Assembly (NCBI GenBank): GCA_963819885.1
Contig: CAWFXV010000030.1
Span: 62,001 to 126,000, forward strand
Direction of reading: 5' to 3'
From: JACVRX01 sp963819885
Lineage (GTDB): Bacteria > Actinomycetota > Actinomycetes > Jiangellales > Jiangellaceae
Length of the DNA stretch: 64,000 nt
A program made the translations under genes and the position numbers. Below are positions 16,819 to 24,900 of this stretch, one piece after another. Under the pieces are notes generated by a model. The model was given only the letters and a program-made list of their open reading frames with translations. It was not told where the DNA came from and ran no database searches. The number at the start of each line of letters is the position of its first letter. The stretch's first letter is position 1.

Positions 16819-17591
16819 GTCATACACAGTGTGGCACGCGGGAAGGCCTGCAGGCGGGCCTTGCCGATGGGGTTGCCGCAGCTCTCGCAAACGCCGTAGG
16901 AGCCGTCGTCGATCCGCGAGAGCGCGCGCTCGGTCTGGCCGAGGATCTCGCGATGGCTGGCCGCCAGAGACATCTCGTGCTCGCGCTCAAACGTCTTCGA
17001 CCCGGTATCAGCCTGGTCCTCGCCGCCGCTGTCACTGCTGTCCCGCAGCAGGTCGGCGATGTCGGACTCGGCCTCGGAGATCTCGCTCCGGAGCCGGTCC
17101 GCTTCCGCCTCCAGTAGGGCCCGCACCTCAGCCAGTTCGGCGGCGGTCCAGGGGCGCTCGTCCGCCCGGACGACCAGCGCCTCCGGAGCGGCTTTCCGGG
17201 CGGACGCCTTCTTGGCCGGGACCTTCTTGGCCGGGGCCTTCTTGGCCGGGGCCTTCTTGGCCGGGGCCTTCTTGGCCGGGGCCTTCTTGGCCGGGATCTT
17301 CTTGGCCGGGGCCTTCTTGGCCGGGGCCTTCTTCGCCGGGGCCTTCTTCGCCGGGGCCTTCTTCGCCGGGGCCTTCTTCGCCGGGGCCTTCTTCGCCGGG
17401 GCCTTCTTCGCCGGGGCCTTCTTCGCCGGGGCCTTCTTCGCCGGGGCCTTCTTCGCCGGGGCCTTCTTCGCCGGGGCCTTCTTCGCCGGGGCCTTCTTCG
17501 CCGGGACCTTCTTCGCCGGAGCCTTCTTCGCCGGAGCGCCGGACGCGACCCGGCGCCCTCGTCCAGTGCTGCCCTTGCCGCTGTCAGCCAT
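16791..17591 (-). CDS. DksA/TraR-family zinc-finger protein with Lys-Ala-Pro repeat tail
   Basis: A 266-residue protein in two parts. Residues about 19-130 are some 22 copies of the pentapeptide PAKK(A/V/I), like histone H1 tails. Residues about 145-266 are a DksA/TraR coiled coil and C4 zinc finger (CESCGNPIGKARL, then LCMTCKQRE). DksA relatives bind the RNA polymerase secondary channel; the basic tail would be expected to bind DNA or RNA. Long basic repeats before a DksA domain are known in actinobacteria. It is upstream of and overlapping lspA, and divergent from the ileS T-box. Confidence 0.85.
   Translation of the reverse strand: MADSGKGSTGRGRRVASGAPAKKAPAKKVPAKKAPAKKAPAKKAPAKKAPAKKAPAKKAPAKKAPAKKAPAKKAPAKKAPAKKAPAKKAPAKKAPAKKIPAKKAPAKKAPAKKAPAKKAPAKKVPAKKASARKAAPEALVVRADERPWTAAELAEVRALLEAEADRLRSEISEAESDIADLLRDSSDSGGEDQADTGSKTFEREHEMSLAASHREILGQTERALSRIDDGSYGVCESCGNPIGKARLQAFPRATLCMTCKQREERR
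17206..17535. repeat. 22 tandem 15-bp repeats inside the DksA-like gene
   Basis: Plus-strand unit GCCTTCTTSGCCGGG repeated about 22 times without interruption, in frame with the gene. The units nearest 17206-17325 carry CTTGGCC and those from about 17326 onward carry CTTCGCC. These two homogeneous blocks suggest expansion by slippage or unequal crossing-over. Copy number is likely to vary between strains. Confidence 0.9.
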
Positions 17592-17721
17592 GACGCGGCC
17601 CCCTGCCTCGTTGATCAGTTATCGCCCAAGGTCCCGTGAGGATAGGTCCCCGGGGCCTGGGCGGCAATTGTCCGCGCCGACCGCCGCCGATATCCGCACG
17701 ACCTCGTCGGCGTGGTCCCCG

Positions 17722-18007
17722 TAGACTGGCCCCGCGAACAGGCGTCGATGGGGACGAGTAGTCCGGCAGACGGCCACCAGCGACCTGGGGACGGTGTGAG
17801 CCCAGGGGCACGAGCTGTGACGAACATCACCCCGGAGCTGCCGGAGGAAAGGGTCGCGCGCCCTAGTAGAACCGGCCGCATCAACTGAGTGGGTCGTCGT
17901 GCAGGTGACGGCGGCCAAGGAGGGTGGTACCGCGGGGCGCCCGGTCATTCGACCGGCCCGGCCTCGTCCCTCCGTCGGAACGGAATCGACGGAGGGGCCT
18001 CGAGGCG
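17722..18007 (+). promoter_or_regulatory. T-box riboswitch upstream of ileS (translational type)
   Basis: The T-box sequence AGGGTGGTACCGCGG is at 17921-17935. The specifier loop has GACGAACATCACC, with the isoleucine codon ATC at 17826-17828 followed by a purine; the AGTA-type motif of Stem I is near 17755-17761. Downstream, CCTCCGTCG (17969-17977) pairs with CGACGGAGG (17987-17995), so the GGAGG ribosome-binding site is held in a 9-bp stem. This is the arrangement of actinobacterial ileS T-boxes that control translation rather than termination. The 5' boundary is approximate; TAGACT at 17722 is a possible -10 box. Confidence 0.9.
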
Positions 18008-21000
18008 ATGGACACGCCGATGTACCGACCAGTGCCCAGTCAGGTCGACCTGCCTGCCATGGAGCGCGAGATCCTCGCGTTCTGGCGCGAGCGCGAAACC
18101 TTCGCCCGGACACTCAAGCTCAGCGAAGGCCGGCCCCGGTGGATCTTCTACGAAGGTCCCCCGACGGCTAACGGCCTTCCGGGCGCTCACCACCTAGAGG
18201 CGCGCGTCTTCAAGGACGTTTTCCCCCGCTACCGGACGATGAAGGGTTGGCACGTCCCACGAAAGGCCGGCTGGGACTGCCATGGACTCCCGGTGGAGAT
18301 TGCTGTGGAGAAGGAACTCGGTTTCTCCGGCAAACCAGACATCGAGGCATTCGGCGTGGCGGAGTTCAACGCCAAGTGTCGGGAATCCGTCGAACGCCAC
18401 GTCGACGCGTTTGAAGAGATGACCGAGCGGATGGGCTACTGGGTCGACACCCGCCAGGCCTATCGGACGATGGACCCGTCCTACGTCCAGAGCGTCTGGT
18501 GGTCGCTCAAGCAGGTATTCGACCGTGGTCTGCTGGTGCAGGACCATCGGGTCGCGCCGTACTGCCCCCGATGCGGCACCGGATTGTCCGATCACGAACT
18601 CGCACTTGGGTATGAAACCGTGGTCGATCCATCGGTCTACGTCCGGCTCCCGCTGACGTCGGGGCCGTTGGCCGGCGCGGCCGCGCTGCTGGTGTGGACG
18701 ACGACGCCGTGGACTCTGGTCTCGAACACCGCGGCTGCGGTTCATCCTGCAGTTACGTACGTGGCAGCCACTGACGGAATCGAGACGCTTGTGGTCGCCG
18801 AGCCGCTACTGGCATCGGCCCTGGATGCGGACTGGACTGTGACGAACCGCTTCACCGGCGCCGAGATGGAAGGCTGGCACTACGCGGCACCGTTCGATTT
18901 GGTGGACATTCCCCACGCTCATTACGTCGTCGTCGACGAATATGTGACCACCGAGGACGGCACCGGGCTGGTCCATCAGGCGCCGGCGTTCGGAGCCGAC
19001 GATCTGCGGGTGGGTCGCCGCTACGGCCTGCCGGTCGTCAACCCGATCCGCCCCGACGGAGAATTCGCCCCGGACGTCCCTCTGGTCGGCGGGCAGTTCT
19101 TCAAGCATGCGGACGCGGTGCTGGTCAAGGACCTCGAGGCGCGGGGACTCCTGTTTCGCCATACCGGCCACGAACACGCCTATCCGCACTGCTGGCGCTG
19201 CCACACGCCGCTGCTCTACTACGCCCAGCCGTCGTGGTACATCAAGACGACCGCGATCAAGGACGCGCTGCTGCGCGAGAACGAGCGCACCTCGTGGTAC
19301 CCCGAGACGATCAAGTGGGGCCGCTATGGAGAGTGGCTGCGGAACAACGTCGACTGGGCGCTCTCCCGCACCCGGTACTGGGGAACGCCGCTGCCGGTGT
19401 GGCGATGCGAAACCGAACCCGGCCATCTGGTCTGCGTCGGCTCGCTGGCCGAGCTGTCCGAAATCGCCGGTCGAGACCTGTCCGCGCTGGAACCGCACCG
19501 GCCGTACGTCGACGAAGTGGCTTTCCCGTGCCCGCATGGCGACGGGACGATGCGCCGGGAACCCTATGTCATCGATGCGTGGTATGACTCCGGGTCGATG
19601 CCGTTCGCGCAATGGGGATACCCGCATGCGGCAGACCGTGCCGAGACCTTCAGCGCGTCCTACCCGGCGCAATACATCTGCGAGGGACTCGACCAGACAC
19701 GGGGCTGGTTCTACACCCTGATGGCGGTCGGCACGCTGGTGTTCGACCGTTCGTCGTATGAAAACGTGCTCTGCCTCGGGCTGATCCTCGCCGACGACGG
19801 CCGGCGGATGAGCAAGCACCTGGGCAACATCCTCGAGCCGCTGCCGCTGATGGAAGAGCACGGCGCCGACGGCGTCCGGTGGTTCATGCTGGCGAGCGGA
19901 TCGCCATGGCTGCCGCGGCGGGTCGGCCATGCGTCGATCCAGGAGGGTGTGCGCAAGGTCCTGCTGACCTACTGGAACACGGTGGCGTTCCTGTCCCTCT
20001 ACGGCAGGGCCAACAGCTGGTCGCCAGCGGACGGGACACCGGCACCCGCTGGCCGCTCGGCGCTCGACCGGTGGATCCTTTCCGAGCTCCACCGGCTGGT
20101 CAGAGATGTCGACGTGGCGTTGGACGAGTTCGACACGCAGCGAGCGGGTGCCAGACTGACGGCATTCGTCGAGGACTTGTCCAACTGGTACGTGCGGCGG
20201 TCGCGGCGGCGGTTCTGGGACGGCGACCCCGCGGCCCTTGCCACGTTGCACGAGTGTGTCGAGGTGCTCACCCGCCTACTCGCCCCGATGGTGCCGTTCG
20301 TTACGGAGCGGGTCTGGCAGGACGTCGTCCGGCAAGTAATGCCCGATGCCGCCGAGTCGGTGCACATGGCGGCCTGGCCCGAACCCGACGAGGCCGCCAT
20401 CGACGAGACCCTGAGCGCCGATGTCGCGCTCGTCCGCAGGCTGGTCGAACTCGGCCGGGCCGCCCGCGCGGAGTCCGGCGTGCGCACCCGACAGCCACTG
20501 GCCCGCGCCCTCGTCGCCGCCCGCGGCTGGGGATCACTGCCCGCGGACCTTCGGGCCGAAATCGCCGACGAGCTCAACGTAGCCGAGGTGGCTTCGCTGG
20601 GTGAGTCCGAAGGTGAGCTCGTCGACCTGAGTGCCAAAGCGAACTTCCGCTCTCTCGGCCGGCGTTTCGGCAAGGACACCCCCCGAGTGGCCGCAGCGAT
20701 CGCTGCCACAGCTGCCAGTGAGCTTGCCGCGGCGATTCGGGGCGGCGGCCGGGCCACACTGCCCGTGGCCGATCTCGGTGACGTCGAGGTCGGCGCCGAC
20801 GACGTCGTGCTCACTGAAACGCCGCGCGAAGGCTGGGCGGTCGCTCGTGAAGGCGAGACGGTGGCGCTGGATCTCACGTTGACCGATGCCCTGCGCCGAG
20901 CCGGGTTGGCCCGGGAGGTCGTCCGGCTGGTCCAAGATGCCCGGAAGACCCGCGGCTACGACGTCACCGACCGAGTGGAGATTGCCTGGCAGGCAGACGG

Positions 21001-21160
21001 CGAGCTGGCCGCGGCATTAGCCGAGCACGCCGACGCCGTGGCCGCCGAGGTGTTGGCGACGACGGTTCACGACGGCCTCGCGGCTCTCGCCGGCGAACCC
21101 GAACACACCGACCAACAGCTCGGCCTGACCTTCCGCCTGCGTCGTGCTGACCGCAGGTGA
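18008..21160 (+). CDS. ileS: Isoleucyl-tRNA synthetase (type 2 IleRS)
   Basis: A 1050-residue class I synthetase charging tRNA(Ile). The HIGH region is in PPTANGLPGAHH and the KMSKS loop is DGRRMSKHLGN. An editing (CP1) domain follows the first catalytic half, and the anticodon-binding helices and a long C-terminal extension complete it. The motif forms match the IleS2 type found in mycobacteria and eukaryotes. ATG 18008 is chosen because it follows the sequestered GGAGG of the T-box; the open frame runs back into the T-box itself (from 17924), which is not coding. Confidence 0.96.
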   Translation: MDTPMYRPVPSQVDLPAMEREILAFWRERETFARTLKLSEGRPRWIFYEGPPTANGLPGAHHLEARVFKDVFPRYRTMKGWHVPRKAGWDCHGLPVEIAVEKELGFSGKPDIEAFGVAEFNAKCRESVERHVDAFEEMTERMGYWVDTRQAYRTMDPSYVQSVWWSLKQVFDRGLLVQDHRVAPYCPRCGTGLSDHELALGYETVVDPSVYVRLPLTSGPLAGAAALLVWTTTPWTLVSNTAAAVHPAVTYVAATDGIETLVVAEPLLASALDADWTVTNRFTGAEMEGWHYAAPFDLVDIPHAHYVVVDEYVTTEDGTGLVHQAPAFGADDLRVGRRYGLPVVNPIRPDGEFAPDVPLVGGQFFKHADAVLVKDLEARGLLFRHTGHEHAYPHCWRCHTPLLYYAQPSWYIKTTAIKDALLRENERTSWYPETIKWGRYGEWLRNNVDWALSRTRYWGTPLPVWRCETEPGHLVCVGSLAELSEIAGRDLSALEPHRPYVDEVAFPCPHGDGTMRREPYVIDAWYDSGSMPFAQWGYPHAADRAETFSASYPAQYICEGLDQTRGWFYTLMAVGTLVFDRSSYENVLCLGLILADDGRRMSKHLGNILEPLPLMEEHGADGVRWFMLASGSPWLPRRVGHASIQEGVRKVLLTYWNTVAFLSLYGRANSWSPADGTPAPAGRSALDRWILSELHRLVRDVDVALDEFDTQRAGARLTAFVEDLSNWYVRRSRRRFWDGDPAALATLHECVEVLTRLLAPMVPFVTERVWQDVVRQVMPDAAESVHMAAWPEPDEAAIDETLSADVALVRRLVELGRAARAESGVRTRQPLARALVAARGWGSLPADLRAEIADELNVAEVASLGESEGELVDLSAKANFRSLGRRFGKDTPRVAAAIAATAASELAAAIRGGGRATLPVADLGDVEVGADDVVLTETPREGWAVAREGETVALDLTLTDALRRAGLAREVVRLVQDARKTRGYDVTDRVEIAWQADGELAAALAEHADAVAAEVLATTVHDGLAALAGEPEHTDQQLGLTFRLRRADRR

Positions 21161-21165
21161 GGTGA

Positions 21166-22005
21166 TCAGCGCTGCTCGTCGTCGAGCAGGCTCGCCACTG
21201 ACCGCAGGGACCCACCCGTTGACGCGGCAGCAGCGGTCGTGGCCATCGCCTCGGTCGGCGGTTGCTCGTCGATGATCGCTGCCGCCTGCGGCGCCGCCGC
21301 CGCTCCATCCGGCATGCCCGAGGAGGTCTCGAGCTTGCGCAGCTCGCTTTCCAGATACGCCTTTAGCCGGCTGCGGTACTCCCGCTCGAAGGCCTTGAGA
21401 TTCTCGACCTGGCCTTCGAGGTGCTCCCGCTCGGCCTCGAGACGGCCCACGACCTGTTCGTGGCGCTGCTGAGCTTCGCGGTCCAACATCTCGGCCCGGG
21501 AGCGCGCATCCTGCTCGATCTTGGTGACCTTCTCCGAGCTCTCGGAATCGACTTCCGCGGCGCGCTGGCGAGCCTCTGCCAGGAGCTTGTCCGCCTCGAC
21601 CTTGGCATCGGCGACCAACTCGTCGGCGGTCTTCTGAGCCAGGGCAAGGACCTTCGCCGCCGCCTCGATTGGTGGCGGACTTGACGGCGCGGCGGCCGGT
21701 GCCGGCGCAGCCACCGGTGCGGGCGCAGCCACCGGTGCGGGTGCAGCCGTCGGGGCAGGTGGCGGGGGTGCGGGCGGCTGCGCCGGACGCTGCGGCGGCG
21801 CCGGTGTCACCGCGGCGGAGACCAAGCCTCCACCACGGGTCACCGCGGCCAGCTTCTGGCGAAGCTCGTCGTTCTCGCGGTGCATCCTGGTCAGTTCGGC
21901 CTCGACCTCGTCCAGGAACTCGTCGACCTCCTGCATGTCGTAACCCTCACGCAGGCGGACGGTCGTGAACTCCTTGTTCTGGACGTCCTCGGGACTCAGC
22001 GGCAT
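21166..22005 (-). CDS. divIVA: DivIVA/Wag31 polar growth protein
   Basis: A 279-residue cytoskeletal scaffold that marks curved membrane at poles and septa and directs apical growth in actinobacteria. The N-terminal membrane-binding domain is LSPEDVQNKEFTTVRLREGYDMQEVDEFLDEVE-like (residues 1-40). A linker of Pro/Ala repeats (about residues 65-105) follows, then a long coiled coil (about residues 110-230). It lies convergent to ileS, whose stop is 5 bp away, and downstream of yggT as in related genomes. Confidence 0.93.
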   Translation of the reverse strand: MPLSPEDVQNKEFTTVRLREGYDMQEVDEFLDEVEAELTRMHRENDELRQKLAAVTRGGGLVSAAVTPAPPQRPAQPPAPPPPAPTAAPAPVAAPAPVAAPAPAAAPSSPPPIEAAAKVLALAQKTADELVADAKVEADKLLAEARQRAAEVDSESSEKVTKIEQDARSRAEMLDREAQQRHEQVVGRLEAEREHLEGQVENLKAFEREYRSRLKAYLESELRKLETSSGMPDGAAAAPQAAAIIDEQPPTEAMATTAAAASTGGSLRSVASLLDDEQR

Positions 22006-22051
22006 AGCTTCACCTCAGGGTTGAGCGCGGACAAGTGGTCACCGTACCCCG

Positions 22052-22342
22052 TCACCGGAACGACCCCACAACCGAGAGCGCAATCTGGACAAGGATGATG
22101 AGGATGATGAAGGCGAGGTCGAGGGCGATCGACCCCAGCCGGAGTGGTGGAACGAACCGCCGGATCGTATTCAGCGGCGGATCAGTCACCGTATAGACGG
22201 CCTCCAGGACGACCAGAAGAACACCTTTCGGCTGCCAGTCCCGGGCGAACACCTGGATCCAGTCGGCGACCAGACGCGCGAGCATGGCGATGAAGAACAG
22301 CCACAACGCCACGTAGAGCACCTGGGCGACGACCGAAACCAC
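22052..22342 (-). CDS. YggT-family membrane protein
   Basis: A 96-residue protein with two membrane segments (VLYVALWLFFIAMLARLVAD and LAFIILIILVQIALSVVG) separated by DPPLNTIRRFVPPLRLG, the YggT signature. The family is encoded beside sepF/divIVA and is tied to division-site or envelope functions without a defined biochemical role. It is 46 bp upstream of divIVA and probably in the same transcript. Confidence 0.88.
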   Translation of the reverse strand: MVSVVAQVLYVALWLFFIAMLARLVADWIQVFARDWQPKGVLLVVLEAVYTVTDPPLNTIRRFVPPLRLGSIALDLAFIILIILVQIALSVVGSFR

Positions 22343-22445
22343 GGGAATCGAACCTACCCGACCGCACCCACTGTCCCAGTGGGCACCCGATCCGCCACCC
22401 TAGACTGACATCGACCTGCCCGCAGGTCGATTCAGCGAGGGGTCG

Positions 22446-22853
22446 ATGGTTCAGCAGCCGGTCAGGGAGCAACGCAAGACGCGCCAGCGTGCGGCCGTCG
22501 ATCAGGTGCTGGACGAGGTCGAGGACTTCATCAGCGCCCAAGAACTCTTCCAGGTGCTTCGCGACCGCGGATCGCAGGTCGGTCTCGCGACCGTCTACCG
22601 CACCCTGCAGGCGCTGGCCGACGAGGGCCGGGTCGACGTGCTGCGCTCGGACGCGGGCGAAGCCGTCTATCGCCGGTGCGCCGAACCCGACCACCATCAC
22701 CATCTGGTGTGCCGCTCCTGCGGAGCCGCGGTAGAGATTTCCCGGCCGGCCGTCGAGGCCTGGGCTGAGGAGGTGGCTCGGGCGCACGGCTACACCGACG
22801 TGACCCACACGGTGGAGCTGTTCGGGCTGTGTCCGCGCTGCGCCGCCGGCTAG
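22446..22853 (+). CDS. Fur-family metal-responsive repressor (Zur-like)
   Basis: A 135-residue Fur-family regulator. The winged-helix domain includes FISAQELFQVLRDRGSQVGLATVYRTLQALADEG; the metal/dimerisation part has YRRCAEPDHHHHLVCRSCG and the C-terminal LCPRC. The two CxxC pairs give the structural zinc site, and the HHHHLVC stretch is the usual sensor-site region. A zinc (Zur) role is likeliest from the sequence, but iron or peroxide sensing cannot be excluded. It lies on the opposite strand between sepF and yggT, and its TAG overlaps the sepF stop in a shared CTAG. Confidence 0.88.
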   Translation: MVQQPVREQRKTRQRAAVDQVLDEVEDFISAQELFQVLRDRGSQVGLATVYRTLQALADEGRVDVLRSDAGEAVYRRCAEPDHHHHLVCRSCGAAVEISRPAVEAWAEEVARAHGYTDVTHTVELFGLCPRCAAG

Positions 22854-23371
22854 CTCTGGTTGAAGAAGCCGCCGCTGGCGATCCGCGCCTTGTCCTCGGC
22901 GGTGACGGTCACATCCGGCGGCGAGAGTAGGAACACCTTTGCGGTGACCCGCTCGATGTCCCCGCGTAGACCGAAGATCAGGCCCGCGGAAAAGTCGACC
23001 AACCGCTTGGCGTCGACGTCGTCCATGTCCGACAGATTCATGATCACCGGGGTGCCGTCGCGGAAATGCTCGCCCAAGGTGCGGGCTTCGTTGTAGGTGC
23101 GCGGATGCAGGGTGACGATGCGAGCCGAGTCCATCCGCGCGGATGCGGCCACCGTCACCGGCCGCCTGTCCGCAAGGGTCGCAACGGTCGCCGAGTGCTC
23201 GCGGCCTCGACCATCGAGATCTGGGTCGGCTCGGCGAACCGCCTCGGCCGCATGGTCCACATGGTCCTCGCCAAGATCGTCGTATTGATCGTCCACGTAC
23301 TCGTCGTCGTAGCGATCCTGGTCCTCCACGAGGCCGAGGTAGACCGCCATCTTGCGCATCGCGCCGGCCAT
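22850..23371 (-). CDS. sepF: Cell division protein SepF
   Basis: A 173-residue FtsZ-membrane anchor. The N-terminus (MAGAMRKMAVYLGLVED) is the amphipathic membrane-binding helix; an acidic linker rich in D/Y follows; the C-terminal DUF552 core starts at VTLHPRTYNEARTLGEHFRDGTPVIMNL and ends FLLSPPDVTVTAED. SepF is the main membrane anchor for FtsZ in actinobacteria, which lack FtsA. ATG 23371 begins the helix; the upstream open frame is unrelated. It is preceded by yggS after 73 bp. Confidence 0.95.
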   Translation of the reverse strand: MAGAMRKMAVYLGLVEDQDRYDDEYVDDQYDDLGEDHVDHAAEAVRRADPDLDGRGREHSATVATLADRRPVTVAASARMDSARIVTLHPRTYNEARTLGEHFRDGTPVIMNLSDMDDVDAKRLVDFSAGLIFGLRGDIERVTAKVFLLSPPDVTVTAEDKARIASGGFFNQS

Positions 23372-23444
23372 GCTCCGTCCTCCGCACTGGTGGTGGAACG
23401 ATTCGGTCGGAGCCGACGGTTGTCGATCTCCTCGAGCATCGACC

Positions 23445-24149
23445 CTAGCCCGCGGTTGCCCGCCGGCCGAGGATTGCGCTCCCGACACGCAGGTGTGTCG
23501 CACCTGCGGCGATCGCGGCCTCCAGGTCCTCGCTCATACCGGCCGAGATCCAGTCCGCGCGCGGATGGCGCGCCCGGACGGCGGAGGCGACCCGGGCCAG
23601 ATGGTCGAAACCATGGGCAGGTGCCGCACCGACGGGTGCTATGGCCATGACACCCAGCAACCGCAGACCGGGCCTGCCAGCGATCTGATTCGCGAGGTCG
23701 GTGACCTCGTCGACAGCCGCACCGCCTCGACCGGGTCGGGCTGGCCGCTCGTCATCGAGCGAGACCTGGACGAGGCAGCCCACCTCTCGACCACCCGTCG
23801 TTGCGGCCGTCGACAAGGCGTCGACCAATCGGGGCCGGTCGACGGAGTGGACGACCGAGGCGTATCGCGCCACCGAGCGGGCCTTGTTCGTTTGCAATTG
23901 GCCCACGAAATGCCAGGTCAGGCCCAGGTCGGCGCACTCGGCGGCCTTCGGTGCGGCTTCCTGATCCCGGTTTTCCCCGATGTCCCGCACGCCCAGGTCG
24001 GCCAGTAGGCGAATGTCCCCAACCGGAAAGGTCTTGGTGACCACGACCACGGTGACACCGCTGCGGCTACGTCCGGCCGCCGCACAGGCACGCTCGACCC
24101 GCTCGTCAACGGCCGCCAGACCGGCGGCGATCTCAGCTCGACGGTTCAC
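23445..24149 (-). CDS. YggS/PLPBP family pyridoxal phosphate homeostasis protein
   Basis: A 234-residue PLP-binding barrel. The PLP lysine is in TVVVVTKTFPVGDIRLLADLGVRDIGENR, and IGENRDQEA, WHFVGQLQTNKAR and SAGMSEDLEAAIAAGATHLRVGSAILGRR are all conserved. The family buffers free PLP and affects amino-acid metabolism; no enzyme activity is established. GTG 24149, overlapping the pgeF stop (GTGA), is preferred over a start 9 codons earlier. Confidence 0.92.
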   Translation of the reverse strand: MNRRAEIAAGLAAVDERVERACAAAGRSRSGVTVVVVTKTFPVGDIRLLADLGVRDIGENRDQEAAPKAAECADLGLTWHFVGQLQTNKARSVARYASVVHSVDRPRLVDALSTAATTGGREVGCLVQVSLDDERPARPGRGGAAVDEVTDLANQIAGRPGLRLLGVMAIAPVGAAPAHGFDHLARVASAVRARHPRADWISAGMSEDLEAAIAAGATHLRVGSAILGRRATAG

Positions 24150-24880
24150 CGCCCCGGCCCAGCCGCGGGTAGCCACACCAGACCCGCGAAACGCCCAGTG
24201 GTGTGGTCACGCCGATAGGAGTACAGCGACCTGTCCTCGACCGTGCATCCACCGAGTCGGCCCACTTCCACCCCGAGTCGACGCAGTTGTTCGGTGACGC
24301 CGGCCGCGATGTCAAGCGCGGGCGACCCGGTCGCCGATGTCGACCACGCCGCGGGTTCGGCTGACGAGACCATGGCCCGCATCTGCTCAGGGACCTCATA
24401 GCAGCGTCCGCACACCGACGGACCAACTCGAGCGAGAATCGTCCGCGCCCCGAGCTCGCGCATGGCGTCGACCACGACCGGTGCGATACCGCCATGCAGG
24501 CCGCGGCGTCCCGCATGCGCGACGCCCACTACACCGGCATGCGGGTCGGCGAGCAATACCGGCACGCAATCCGCGACCAGCACGGCGAGCGCGACATCGG
24601 CCGCACGGGTCAGCAGTCCGTCGGCCTCGGGCGGCCGCGCCGGATCCGGGTGTTCGATCACGGCCACCTCGCTGCCGTGCACCTGGTTCATGAAGACGAC
24701 CCGATCGGCCGGCAGCCGGATCCGTCGGGCAAGGTGTCTGCGGTTTGCCTCGACGGCTTCGGTGTCGTCGCCGACGTGGCGGGCCAGATTGAACTGCGCA
24801 TACGGTTCGGCGCTCACTCCGCCGAGCCGATCGGTCAACGCGAACCGGACACCGGCGAGATCCTCCTCGTACCGCAGCAC
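24146..24880 (-). CDS. pgeF: PgeF/YfiH family (multicopper-oxidase-like purine/peptidoglycan editing protein)
   Basis: A 244-residue YfiH-type protein. Conserved metal-site motifs are MNQVHGSEV, VLVADCVPVLLADP and VGVAHAGRRGL; the C-terminus ends YSYRRDHTTGRFAGLVWL. Members have been described as purine nucleoside phosphorylases/deaminases and as factors that remove L-Ser from muropeptide precursors, which fits its position next to ftsZ; which activity applies here is not shown. It starts at GTG 24880, 20 bp after ftsZ, and overlaps yggS. Confidence 0.9.
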   Translation of the reverse strand: MLRYEEDLAGVRFALTDRLGGVSAEPYAQFNLARHVGDDTEAVEANRRHLARRIRLPADRVVFMNQVHGSEVAVIEHPDPARPPEADGLLTRAADVALAVLVADCVPVLLADPHAGVVGVAHAGRRGLHGGIAPVVVDAMRELGARTILARVGPSVCGRCYEVPEQMRAMVSSAEPAAWSTSATGSPALDIAAGVTEQLRRLGVEVGRLGGCTVEDRSLYSYRRDHTTGRFAGLVWLPAAGPGR

Positions 24881-24900
24881 AGGTCGAGGATGCCGCAGCC

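Noticed and set aside
17206..17535. Tandem repeats as a possible CRISPR array
   Set aside because: There are no spacers; it is a contiguous coding repeat.
16373..17593. Long plus-strand frame with Trp-Pro-Gly-Pro-Ser repeats
   Set aside because: It is the antisense of the Lys-Ala-Pro repeat in the DksA-like gene; the repeat keeps all frames open.
17924..18007. Open frame upstream of ileS extending it by 28 codons from a GTG
   Set aside because: The GTG is inside the T-box sequence AGGGTGGTACC, and the extension covers the regulatory stem; homologous sequence starts at ATG 18008.
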